From Scleroderma bovista (Eukaryota; Basidiomycota; Agaricomycetes; Boletales; Sclerodermataceae), in the NCBI GenBank assembly GCA_037178675.1, contig JAYMGJ010000261.1:1-64000 (forward strand): 64,000 bases of DNA, read 5' to 3'. The notes under the pieces were generated by a model, which was not told the origin of the DNA, did not search any database, and saw only the letters and a list, made by a program, of their open reading frames with translations. Below, piece after piece: positions 9,934 through 20,564 of this stretch (within the stretch, counting starts at the first letter, position 1; each line of letters begins with the position of its first letter). Made by a program: the position numbers and the translations under genes.

Positions 9934-11370
9934 ATGACCATGACTACACGCTCTCGTGCTCGTACTGCTGCCGCACTCGCTGAAGAAACAGGTGCAGTAA
10001 ATGATCTCCACCTTTCTGCCGCCCAGCAAGCCCTGTCTAACTGCAGGCAACCTCCGGCTTCCGTTAGCCAATTCCGGAGCTTTACAGCTCGAAACCCCAC
10101 AGCATCTGTGACTCCGTGTCAAGATGCTGTGTCTCAGAGCCTTCGTGGTTCTGCAGACTTAGGTCACCATGAATCTGTTTCTGGTGATAGGTTTCCCTAC
10201 CATCGTGACTCCACTCCGGAGCGTCACGAACCCGGTCGTTTCCAATGGTTCGGCCCTGGGGATGGTCCCGGAGATGATCTGGACGACCCCGGAGATGACA
10301 ACAACAACAACAACAACAAATTTCTCGATGCCACGGAAGAGCTAGATCCTAGTCTGGCTGTCTTCCATAATCTCGCCGTCGCCGTTAACCGCCTCTCTCG
10401 CTCCTCTCGTCGTACCAACAACTCCTCTTCCTCCCGTGCCAAAGTCCGTGAACCGGACACCTTTAATGGCACGGACCCCAAGAAACTCCGGACCTTCTTG
10501 GTCCAGTGTGAACTGCATTTCCAGGATTGCACCAAGGCCTTCCGTCAAGATAGAGCAAGGGTAACATTTGCCCAGTCCTATCTTACAGGTATGACGCTGG
10601 AATGGTTCGAACCGGACCTCCTCAACTCCGGTAATCTGGTTGACCGCCCACACTGGATGGACAGCTGGGTCCATTTTGTCGCTGAACTCCAGAGTACCTT
10701 CGGTCCTCACAACCCAGTCGTGGATGCTGAGCACCAGCTCGAGCATCTCCAGATGAAAGACGCATACCGTGTTACACGGTATATCGTGGATTTCAACCGC
10801 CTCGCTTCCCAGGTCCAGGACTATGGAGATGGCATGCTCCGTTGCCTATTCTACTCTGGTCTCCCGGACTGCCTCAAGGATGAGATCACTCGAGTCGGAA
10901 AGCCCCTGACTCTGAATGGGCTGAGAGCCCTTTGTCAAGAAATCGACGCGCGCTATTGGGAGCGCAAAGACGAGATCTCTCATATGACGAAGAGCCAGCC
11001 TACCTCGTCCTCCACCAAGCCCTCCAACTCCAGAGGCAACACCCCCAAGTCTGGTCAAGCTCAGACCAGCAACTCCACCAGCTCCACCAACACCTCTGGC
11101 TCGTCTAAAGCAACCAGCAACCAGTCCTCGTCCGGCTTCAAACTGGACCTGACCAACAAGCTTGGTAAGGACGGGAAACTGACCGCAGACGAGTGTAAAA
11201 GGCGGCTCGACAACAACCTCTGCATGTTCTGTGGAGGTACCAGACATTTCATGGACAACTGTCCAAAGAAGTCCAAAAAGGCCAAGGCTCGCGCTGTGGC
11301 CATTGCTGCTGAGTCCGGTAAAACGGACTCTACTAACTCGGGTGCCAACTCCGAGTCAAAAAAAGAGTAA
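9934..11370 (+). CDS. Ty3-2 Gag, intact
   Basis: 478 codons from MTMTTRSRART, the start shared with other family A copies (an in-frame ATG at 9910 would add 8 residues). Order: S/A-rich N-terminus, acidic linker with an asparagine run from an (AAC)n tract at 10300-10317, Retrotrans_gag core (REPDTFNGTDPKKLRTFLVQ; QSYLTGMTLEWFEPDLL), a T/S-rich basic linker, and a zinc knuckle CMFCGGTRHFMDNC (CX2CX4HX4C) near residue 430. The tail is K-rich. Gag forms the particle and binds RNA. It ends SKKE-TAA right after a slippery A-run. No stop or frameshift is seen, so this is the best Gag in the window. Confidence 0.92.
   Translation: MTMTTRSRARTAAALAEETGAVNDLHLSAAQQALSNCRQPPASVSQFRSFTARNPTASVTPCQDAVSQSLRGSADLGHHESVSGDRFPYHRDSTPERHEPGRFQWFGPGDGPGDDLDDPGDDNNNNNNKFLDATEELDPSLAVFHNLAVAVNRLSRSSRRTNNSSSSRAKVREPDTFNGTDPKKLRTFLVQCELHFQDCTKAFRQDRARVTFAQSYLTGMTLEWFEPDLLNSGNLVDRPHWMDSWVHFVAELQSTFGPHNPVVDAEHQLEHLQMKDAYRVTRYIVDFNRLASQVQDYGDGMLRCLFYSGLPDCLKDEITRVGKPLTLNGLRALCQEIDARYWERKDEISHMTKSQPTSSSTKPSNSRGNTPKSGQAQTSNSTSSTNTSGSSKATSNQSSSGFKLDLTNKLGKDGKLTADECKRRLDNNLCMFCGGTRHFMDNCPKKSKKAKARAVAIAAESGKTDSTNSGANSESKKE
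11358..11364 (+). promoter_or_regulatory. Ty3-2 gag-pol -1 slippery site
   Basis: TCA AAA AAA GAG TAA: heptamer A AAA AAA in frame, two codons before the gag stop. The -1 frame reads AGA GTA AGC AGC and stays open into protease. The +1 frame hits a TGA before protease. Confidence 0.75.
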
Positions 11371-14300
11371 GCAGCTCCCGGCCCTCTGCACAACCGGCGA
11401 GCTACGTTGACTCCGGAAGTGCACCAAAGGAGGCCCACCTCAACGCGTCCGCTCTTTTCGACCCAAACTCCCTTATGCCACATGTTTCCCTTTTGTCCTT
11501 TGATATACCTAAAATCCGCGCACTCGTGGACTCCAGGTCCACACATTGTTTTGTAGATTTACGATTTGTGCACAAAAACAACATTACCTCTTACTCTGTC
11601 TCTCCCATCCAACTCTGGCTATTTGATGGTACATCAAACTATGTAATTACTCAAGCTATTGATTTATCAGTGCAGTTCCCCACATCCGGTGATGTCACCC
11701 CCATGATTTCTTATCTCGCTCCGTTGGATTCTGAATGCTCGATTGTCCTTGGACATAACTGGCTCACCCGCTATAATCCGTTGATTGACTGGGTATTGAG
11801 TAGTTTAACATTCCGGACTCTTGCAGGAAGTTTGCCAACGCCCCCATTGACTCCCTCTCTGGTTCTGCCTGGAAACCCTGACTCCAGCCTCTCCGGCCAG
11901 TCTACCCCAGGCCCTGCACCATCTGTTGACACTCTAGTTTGCACCCCCTCGCATATCTCCCTAATCAACGCAGCTGCATTCGTGCGTGCGTGCAGTTTAG
12001 AGGGATCCACGAAGTACCAACTTCAGCTGTGCCCTGCCGACTCAGCGAAGGCCCGGTCTTCTTCTACATCAACTCCGCCGGACCTGGACATCATCCCTCC
12101 GGAATATCGTGACTATGCGGATGTGTTCAGTAAGGTGAAAGCCTCTGAACTTCCCCCGCATCACAATTATGATTTGAAGATCGAACTCGAAGAAGGTACT
12201 TCACCACCCCTGGGAACCCTTTACTCACTGTCTCCGGTCGAGCTCTCCACTCTCCGGATGTTCATCGATGAGAATCTCACTACAGGTTTCATCCGCCCTA
12301 CCGCTTCCTCTCATGCTGCTCTGGTCCTCTTCGTCAAGAAGAAGGACGGCTCCTTACAACTATGTGTTGACTTTAGAGGCCTAAACAAAATCACCAAAAA
12401 GGATCGTTACCCACTCCCCCTTATCTCTGATCTATTGGACTCCCCCAGCCATGCTAAGATCTATTCCAAGATCGACCTCCAGCATGTGTACCACCTAGTC
12501 TGGATTGCTCCGGGCGATGAATGGAAGACTGCCTTCTGTACGCGCTATGGGTCCTACAAGTGGTTAGTAATGCCCTTTGGCCTCACTAATGCCCCTGCAG
12601 CGTTCCAGTGCTTTGTCAACACCATCTTTGCTGACATGCTGGATGTCTGCATTGTTGTGTACCTCAATGACATCCTCATCTACTCCGAGGATATGGAGTC
12701 TCACCAGCAGCATGTCCGGGAGGTACTCTGCCGTCTCCGGTTACATGGCCTCTTCGCCAAACCGGAGAAATGCAAGTTCCACTCGGACTCAGTGGAATAC
12801 CTTGGCTACCGTCTATCCCCTGAAGGTCTGACTATGTCTCCAGACAAAATACAAACCATCTCCGATTGGCCTGAACCTCGTAAGGTAAAGGACATCCAAT
12901 CCTTCTTGGGATTCGCCAACTTCTACCGCCAGTTCATTTTCAACTACTCTGACATTGTGGTTCCTCTTACCCGGCTCACCCGGAAAGATGCTCCTTGGAT
13001 CTTCTCCGAGGACTGTCGATGCACTTTCAATGCTCTCAAGCACGCCTTCACCACTGCGCCCATACTCACTCACTTTATTCTGGACACCCCTATCATTGTG
13101 GAAACGGACGCCTCTGACTACGCTGTTGCTGGTATCCTGTCTATCACCTGCTCCGACGGAGAGGTCCATCCGGTAGCATTCTACTCCCAGACCTTGACTG
13201 CTCCAGAGCTGAACTACGACATCCATGATAAGGAACTCCTTGCCATCTTCGAGGCATTCTGGAACTGGCACCATTACCTTGAAGGCTCTGCCTCCCCTGT
13301 TGACGTCGTCACCGACCACAAAAACCTGGAGTATTTCTCTACTTCCAAAGTCCTCTCCCGCCGGCAAGCCCAGTGGTCTGAATTCCTCTCCCAGTTTAAC
13401 CTCGTCATTTGTTTCCACCCCGGAAAACTCGGTGCCAAGCCGGACACTCTCACTAGACGATGGGATGTCTACCCCAAAGAGGGGGATAGTGGCTATGCCC
13501 GTGTTAATCCACAAAACCTCAGGCCAGTGTTCACCCACGAACAACTGACTAACTCACTTCGCGCAACCATTCTAGAGTTCCCGGTCCTCCGTTGAGCAGT
13601 TGCCATCATGGACGTGGAAACACTCCACAACAACATTTTATCTGCTCTCCCCTCAGATCCCATTGCCCAGATCCACCTCTCAGACCCACCGGACTCTCGT
13701 TGGTCTCCACCTCCGGGTACTCTGGTACCACCATGATCACCCACTCTCTGGGCACTTTGGGCAAAACTGGACCTTGGAACTAATCCAGCGTAAATACACC
13801 TGGCCTGGTCTTAGGACCTTCATCAAGGACTACGTCCGGTCATGCACCTCCTGCGCTCGAGCTAAGACACCGCTCCATCGACCCTATGGGTTACTAAAAC
13901 AGCTCCCTGTCCCAGAAAGACCTTGGAACTCCATATCCATGGACTTTATAGAGCAGCTCCCTGCCTCTACCGGATTCACAGCTATCTTGGTCATAGTAGA
14001 TAGACTCTCTAAACAGGCCATCTTCATTCCTACTCACGACACCATCACTAGCCCAGAGCTCGCAAAGCTCTTCCTACTCCATGTATTCTCCAAGCACGGT
14101 GTTCCCGCCCACATCACTTCAGATCGCGGTACTGAGTTTGTCTCCCACCTCTTCTGGTCACTCAGAAAAGCCCTCAACATGCGCCTCCACTTCACCTCCG
14201 GTTACCACCTGGAGGGCGATGGCCAGACAGAGTGTTCCAACCAGACACTCGAACAGTACCTCCGCGTCTACTGCAACTACCAGCAGGACAACTGGGTGGA

Positions 14301-15021
14301 ACTACTCCCACTGGCGGAGTTTGCTTATAATAACGCACCTAGTGCTACCACCGGAGTCTCACCATTCTTCGCTAACAAAGGTTATCATCCTAACATCTCC
14401 ATCTATCTGGAGCGCGATATGACCTCTGCACGGGCTTGTGACTATGCAGTCGACCTTGAATCGCTGCATCAATACCTTCAAGAAGAAATGGCCAATGCAC
14501 AACTTCACTACCAAGGGCCAGCTGATGCCAAACGTACTCCGGCACCGGACTTCAAGGTTGGCGACCAAGTGTACGTGAAAGCCAAATACTTCCGGTCAAC
14601 ACAACCATCCAAAAAGCTATCAGAGAAGAACCTGGGGCCCTACACTATCATTGCGCAAGTAGGCTCCCTCTCTTTTACGCTCTGTCTTCCAGACTCCATG
14701 CACCCCGTTCACCCCATCTTCCATGTCTCCCAACTCAAACCGGCCATACCTAACACCATACCAGACCGGATACAGCCTCCTCTGCCACTGGTCGAAGTAG
14801 ATGGTGAACTGGAGTTTGAGATTGCTGAGATCCTTGACTCCAAGGTTGACCGTCAATGCAAATCGTGCAAACTGCTGTACTTGGTGCGTTGGTCCGGTTA
14901 CGAGGGGACTGACAAAGAAACATCTTGGCTACTCGCCACTGAACTAGGCAATGCAACGGAACTTCTAGAAGATTACCATGTCCGGTACCTGGACAAACCC
15001 GGACCACTCACGTCCATGTAG
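11364..15021 (+). pseudogene. Ty3-2 pol: PR-RT-RH-IN-chromodomain, broken
   Basis: Polyprotein that would mature and copy the element RNA and integrate the cDNA. Order: protease (about 11520; DSRS instead of DSGS), RT (LCVDFRGLNK about 12360; active site YLND instead of YLDD about 12660), RNase H (ETDASDY about 13100), integrase zinc region (H, H, CTSC; 13730-13860), integrase core (VDRLSK, SDRGTEF, GQTE; 13950-14235), GPY/F domain (about 14620-14740), chromodomain (14815-14990; LYLVRWSGYEG). Breaks: CGA-to-TGA at 13593-13595, and a deletion of roughly 65 bp at about 13705 that changes frame. With the mutated protease and RT active sites, the element is dead. Confidence 0.93.
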
Positions 15022-15195
15022 CATTACTCTCGCCTCCGTTTCTTTTATCTGTTTGCCCTATCTGTTTCACTCTGTCTCTGTAATATCACTCACTCTCAAA
15101 TCCAATCCACTTCTTTCTATAAACAAAAAGTAGAACTAATTTACATTCTATTTACAAAATCCGGACTGGACCTTTCATTCCGGCACACCACTTGT

Positions 15196-15299
15196 GCGCC
15201 CATGACCGGAGCAAGTGACGAGCGACTGGAGTTGGGTTAGAGCGCTGCGATGTGACCGGAGTGACCAGATAAGACCTGGAGTTGGACATGGTCGTAACA
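15196..15299 (-). mobile_element. Ty3-3 3' LTR fragment
   Basis: 104 bp of a family A LTR read on the minus strand, ending 'ggtcgtaaca' at 15299 (LTR start TGTTACGACC). The left part is lost at the junction with Ty3-2. Directly to the right is the polypurine tract on the minus strand (complement of 15300-15314, 'gtatcccccttttag'). Confidence 0.85.
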
Positions 15300-15408
15300 G
15301 TATCCCCCTTTTAGGGGCCAAACCCATGAGGCCCCAATGAGGCTGTTGTGTGATCGCCTAGAAACAATGCGGAGTCCAGAGTGAATGTCTGAGTACGAAT
15401 TTTGGATC

Positions 15409-15415
15409 TATAAAG
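15409..15415 (+). promoter_or_regulatory. TATA box of the Ty3-3 antisense gene
   Basis: TATAAAG, 55 nt before the ATG at 15464. The same sequence in the same place occurs in Ty3-7 (minus strand, about 50394-50401), and a TATATAAG in Ty3-4 lies about 57 nt before its start. Confidence 0.6.
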
Positions 15416-15463
15416 ATCAGACCGGTTTTTTGCTCTTACCCCCAACTTCCTGCCATCTCAAAC

Positions 15464-16544
15464 ATGTCTGCACCCACCAAGTCCACCAGCCCCATCGCCC
15501 CAGCTGCCACCGAGTCCAAGGACTGGACAAAGGCTTCCACACCAGAGTTGATATCTGGTAGTGAGGACGAGTCGAGCGTCCTTGATGCGAAGGCGAAGGA
15601 GTGTCGTTGTTGCAAGCAGGTGAGAAGAGAGGAGGGGCAGTGCCGGGAGGCAGAGGAGAGGAGAGTATGCAAAGAGGCGGAAAGGCTGGCACGTGAGGAG
15701 GCGGAGCGTGCAAAGGTGGAGGCGGAGTGTAGGGCAAGAGAGCAGGCAGAGAAGGAGAGGGTGGATTCACAAGCAAGGGCGGAGTCGGAGCAGAGGAAGG
15801 TGGCGGAGCTAGCTGCCAAGCAGAGAGCGGTGGAGGTAGCCACCAAGCAAAAAGCGACAGTGCAGGAGGCGTCGAAGAAGCGGGCGAGGGAGGAACCAGA
15901 GGCAGGTCCGGTTGGAGATGTCCAGTAGGTTTTTATTTTATTTCCTAATCCCATTTTCTTTATTGATTTTGTGTAGGTGTGTGCATTGCGCCAAGCACCG
16001 TGTGATATGCGAGCGCGACCTGGAGAAGCCCAAGCAGCGGGCATGCATGAAGTGCGCCGGCTTGAAGGAGAAGTGTGAGTGGCTGGAGGTGGGGGGATCC
16101 AGTCCGGTTGTGGACAAGGCAAAAGGCAAGGTGAAAGAGAAGGAGACAGCAACGTCACCGTGAGGCGGTGAAAAATGGAAGAAGAAGAAGGTGGCGAAGG
16201 TCATCATCGACGACAATGAGGTTGTGGAGGTGGCAGGCCCGTCCAGGTCAAGGTCCGGTTTCAACACCAGGCCTTTCTTGGAGCGGATGGACAGGCTGAT
16301 GGCCGCAGTGGAGGTGATGACGGGTCAGATGGCCTGGATTATGGACTCCACATGGTCTGTATTGTGGTCCAACGACTGACTCAGCGCCGGCCTCAAAACG
16401 TTTTTCGAGGAGTGCCAGTTTTTTACATCAGAGTTCATCGCGCCAGAGGAAGAGAGTGAAGAGGAGGTCGATCCAGAAGAGATTGACTAGGAGTTGGAAG
16501 AGCTCCAGAAGGACCTGGAGGAGGAAGGTCCTGCACCAGAGTAG
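15464..16544 (+). pseudogene. Ty3-3 antisense accessory gene (coiled coil + Zn2Cys6-like), with stops
   Basis: Exon 1 15464-15924, intron 15925-15976 (52 bp, GTAGGT...GTGTAG), exon 2 15977-16544; joined length 1029 bp, divisible by three. Protein: MSAPTKSTSP... with the DWTKAS motif, a K/R/E-A-rich helical region (residues about 50-150), then CVHCAKHRVIC...CMKCAGLKEKC, spaced CX2CX6CX11CX2CX6C as in Zn2Cys6 clusters, a lysine patch, the VEVAGPS motif, a helical stretch and an acidic tail. Stops: TGA at 16161-16163, TGA at 16377-16379 (both CGA-to-TGA) and a TAG near 16489 (CAG-to-TAG). It is transcribed opposite to pol. A DNA-binding or regulatory role is inference from the cysteine cluster. 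Confidence 0.8.
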
Positions 16545-16707
16545 GTAGTCTGGTCCAGCGCCTTGTAAACAGAACTGTACTTTTTTTAGTTATGAAAGGT
16601 TTTTGTTTATAAGAGAAAAGTTGACTGGATGAGAGAGTGATGTTACTTGGGACAGAGTAAAACAGATAGGGGAAACAGATAAAAGAAATGAAGGGTGAGA
16701 GTACTAT

Positions 16708-19700
16708 TACATGGACACAAGTGGTCTGGGTTTGTCCAGGTACCGGACATGATAGCCTTCTAGTAGTTCCGTAGCGTTGCCTAGTTCAGTGGTGAGTAGC
16801 CAAGATGTTTCTTCGTCAGTCCCCTCGTATCTGGACCAATGCACCAAGTACAACAGTTTACACAATTTGCATCATCAGTCAACCTTGGAGTAGAGGATCT
16901 CAGCGATCTCAAACTCTGGTTCACCATTGACTTTGACTGGTGGCGGAGGAGGTTGTATCCGGTCCGGTATGGTGTTGGGTATGGCCGGTTCGAGTTGGGA
17001 GACGTGGAAGACAGGGTGAATGGCACGCATGGAATCTGGAAGGGGGAGCGTAAAAGAGAGGGAGCCTACTTGTGCGATGATAGTGTAGGGACCCAGATTC
17101 TTCTCTGATAGCTTTTTGGATGGTCGTGTTGACCAGAAGTATTTGGCTTTCACGTACACTTGGTTGCCAACCTTGAAGTCCAGTGCTGGAGTATGTTTGG
17201 CATCAGCCGGACCTTGGTAGCGAAGTTGTGCATTGGCCATTTCTTCTCAAAGATATTGGTGCAGTGACTCGAGGTCGACTGCATAGTCACGAGCCCGTGC
17301 AGAGGTCATATTGTGTTCCGGATAGACGGAGATGTTAGGATGATAACCTTTGTTAGTGAAGAATGGTGAGACTCCGGTGGTAGCACTAGGTGCGTTGTTG
17401 TATGCAAACTCCGCCAAAGGGAGAAGGTCTGCCCAGTTGTCCTGCTGGTAGTTGCAGTAGACGCAGAGGTATTGTTCGAGTGTCTGGTTGGATCGCTCTG
17501 TCTGGCCATCGCCCTCCGGGTGGTAACCGGAGGTGAAGTGGAGGCGCATGTTGAGGGCTTTTCCAAGTGACCAGAAGAAGTGGGAGACAACTCAGTACTG
17601 TGATCTGAGGTGACGTGGGCAGGGACACCGTGCTTAGAGAATACATGGAGTAGGAAGAGCTTCGTGAGCTCCAGGCTAGTGATGGTGTCATGAGTAGGAA
17701 TGAAGATGGCCTGTTTAGAGAGCCTATCTACTATGACCAAGATAGCTGTGAATCTGGTAGAGGCAGGGAGCTGCTCTATAAAGTCCATGGATATGGAGTT
17801 CCAAGGTCTTTCTGGGACAGGGAGCTGTTTTAGTAACCCATAGGGTCGATGGAGTGGTGTCTTAGCTCGAGCGCAGGAGGTGCATGACCGGTCGTAGTCC
17901 TTGACGAAGGTCCTGAGACCAGGCCAGGTGTACTTACGCTGGATTAGTTTCAGAGTCTGGTTTTGCCCAAAGTGGCCAGAGAGTGGGTGATCATGGTGAT
18001 ACCAGAGTACCCAGAGACGGAGACCGTCCAGGTCCAGTATGTAGATGTGACCATCTAGGCAGAGGAATCTGCCTCATCTGCGGACCAGCGAGAGTCCAGA
18101 GGGTCAGAGAGGTGGATCTGGGCAATGGGATCAGAAGGGAGAGTAGATAAGATGTCATTGTGGAGTGTCTCTACGTCCATGATGGCAACTGCTCGACGGA
18201 GGACCGGGAACTCTAGAATGGTTGTGCAGAGTGAGTTAGTCAGTTGTTCGTGAGTGAACACCGGCCTGAGGTTTTGTGGATTAACACAGGCATAGCCACT
18301 ATCACCCTCTTTGGGGTAGACATCCCATCATCTAGTGAGAGTGTCTGGCTTGGCACCAAGTTTTCTGGGGCGGAAACAAATGATGAGGTTAAACTGGGAG
18401 AGGAATTCAGACCACTGGGCTTGCCGGCGGGAGAGGACTTTGGAGGTAGAGAAATACTCTAGATTTTTGTGGTCGGTGACGACATCAATAGGGGAGGTGG
18501 AACCTTCAAGGTAATGGCGCCAGTTCCGGAATGCCTCAAAGATGGCAAGGAGTTCCTTATTGTGGGTGTTGTAGTTCAGCTCCGGAGCGGTCAAGGTCTG
18601 GGAGTAGAAAGCAACCGGACGGATCTCTCCGTCTGTGCAGGTAATAGACAGGATGCCAGCGACAGCGTAGTCAGAGGCATCCGTTTCCATGATGATAGGG
18701 GTGTCCAGAATGAAGTGAGTAAGAATGGGCGCGGTAGTGAAGGCGTGTTTGAGAGCATTGAAAGCGCGTCAACAGTCCTCGGTGAAATTCCAAGGGGCAT
18801 CTTTCCGGGTGAGGCGGGTAAGAGGGACCACAATGTCGGAGTAGTTGAATATGAACCGGTGGTAGAAGTTGGTGAATCCAAAGAAGGATTGGATGTCCTT
18901 TACCTTATGAGGTTCAGGCCAATCGGAGATGGTTTGTATTTTGTCTGGAGACATCGTCAGACCTTCAGGGGATAGACGGTAGCCAAGTGTCAGAACCGGT
19001 TCCTCCGACGAACTCTGACACAAGCGGAGATAAGTGTGAAGGGTTGTTGACAACAGGCGGAGGAGATGCAGAGGTGTTGAGGACTTTGGCTTCAGCATAT
19101 GTGCTGCGCCCTTGTGATACCTGCGTCCTCTTATTTCGGAGGACTTAAGGACAGAGAGACGGAGGTCCGACGAAGGTCAGAGTTGCCAGAAGGCAGAGGA
19201 GACAGAGGTGAGTTCGCAGGAAGTATTCAAGATGATATTCGAACTGAGGGACAATCCCCTCAGCGTTCGGAGTACTTATACTTTACATCAGATATGTACA
19301 GTAACGGAGAAGCGGAGAGAGACATAGCGGAGACATAGCTAAGAGTCTGCGGATGACAAACAGATGAATAACATACACGGAACGGAGATCAGTGATAAGC
19401 GTAACGGATCAAAAGGTTAACGGGACACAACTATGAGTAATCAGATCTAATCTAAAACGGGAACAAGGGAAACAGGAACAGAAGTGGAACGGAAGCATAC
19501 AATAACCGGAGGCGTAAGCGCGGAACTGTTTACTAAAAGGAGATGGAGCGTCAATTGTCAGAGCGGAGATGGATACGTAGCGTCGGAGGTGTCCGATTGC
19601 GATCGGACTTGAGTCTACAACAGTCTAGAGGCCTTGCGGAGTCACGAGGCGTCACATGGTCGTGACACCAAGATACTCTACTGAGTCCGAATGGAACTCC

Positions 19701-20540
19701 CATTTCTCTGGTTAGGTGAAGAGACCATGTAACTGGAGTCGGCGGAGCACCTCCTGGATGTGCTGCTGGTGAGACTCCATGTCCTCGGAGTAAATGAGGA
19801 TGTCATCGAGGTACACGATGACGCAGACATCCAGCATGTCAGCAAAGACAGTGTTGACAAAGCGCTGGAATGCTGCAGGGGTGTTAGTGAGGCCAAAGGG
19901 CATTACTCACCACTTGTAGGACCCATAGCGCGTACAGAAGGTGGTCTTCCATTCATCGCCTGGGGCAATCTGGACTAGATGGTACACGTGCTGGAGGTCG
20001 ATCTTGGAGTAGATCTTAGCATGGCTAGGGGAGTCCAATAGATCAGAGATTAGGTGGAGTGGATAGCAATCCTTTTTGGTGATTTTGTTTAGGCCTTGGA
20101 AGTCAACGCATAGTCATAAGGAGCCGTCCTTCTTCTTGACGAAGAGGACCGGAGCAGTGTGAGAGGAAGAGGTAGGGTGGATGAAACCTGTAGTGAGATT
20201 CTCATTGATGAACGTCTGGAGAGTGGAGAGCTCGACCGGGGACAGTGAGTAAAGGGTTCCCAAGGGTGGTGAAGTACCTTCTTTGAGTTCGATCTTCAAA
20301 TTGTAATCATGATGCAGGGGAAGTTCAGAGGTGTTTGCCTTACTGAACACATCCGCATAATCACGATATTCCGGAGGGATGATGTCCAAGTCCAGCGGAG
20401 TTGATATAGAAGAAGAACAGACCTTTGCTGAGTCAGCGGGAAGCAGCTGAAGTTGGTATTTCGTGGATCCCTCTAATTTGCATGCACGCACGAATGCAGT
20501 TGCATTGATCAGAGAGATGTGTGGAGGGTTGCAAACCGGA
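16708..20540 (-). pseudogene. Ty3-3 pol, protease deleted, split by a solo LTR
   Basis: Chromodomain (about 16730-16920), GPY/F, integrase (17250-17960) and RNase H (18330-18690) are readable on the minus strand. RT is split by the LTR at 18988-19667 and continues at 19673-20200 (YLDD about 19800). Several frameshifts and stops are seen, for example in the chromodomain near 16870, the integrase core near 17580 and RT near 19910. Upstream, the frame joins the gag 3' region by a deletion of about 540 bp that removes the whole protease (no DSGS motif). Not functional. Confidence 0.9.
18988..19667 (-). mobile_element. Family B solo LTR in Ty3-3 RT
   Basis: 680 bp, flanked by CCAAG on both sides (18983-18987 and 19668-19672). 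On the minus strand it starts TGTCACGACC and matches the LTRs at 46888-47573 and 56983-57613. Removing it restores the RT codons for ...EYLGYRLSPEG. TATA-like 'tataag' lies on the minus strand near 19275. Confidence 0.93.
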
Positions 20541-20564
20541 GGAGGGTAGAGGGCCGGGAGCTGC

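Larger units (their letters stand above)
9274..15195 (+). mobile_element. Ty3-2, chromovirus-type element lacking its 3' end
   Basis: Family A element with 5' LTR 9274-9863, intact gag, frameshifted and mutated pol to 15021, and 175 bp of spacer. It ends at 15195, at about the place where the antisense gene stops in other copies, against a 3' LTR fragment of the opposite-strand Ty3-3. The antisense gene and 3' LTR are therefore missing. Confidence 0.92.

Noticed and set aside
12813..13544. 243-codon minus-strand ORF opposite Ty3-2 RT and RNase H
   Set aside because: Opposite a clear pol frame; a similar shadow appears at 61903-62784 opposite Ty3-9, so it reflects pol codon use.
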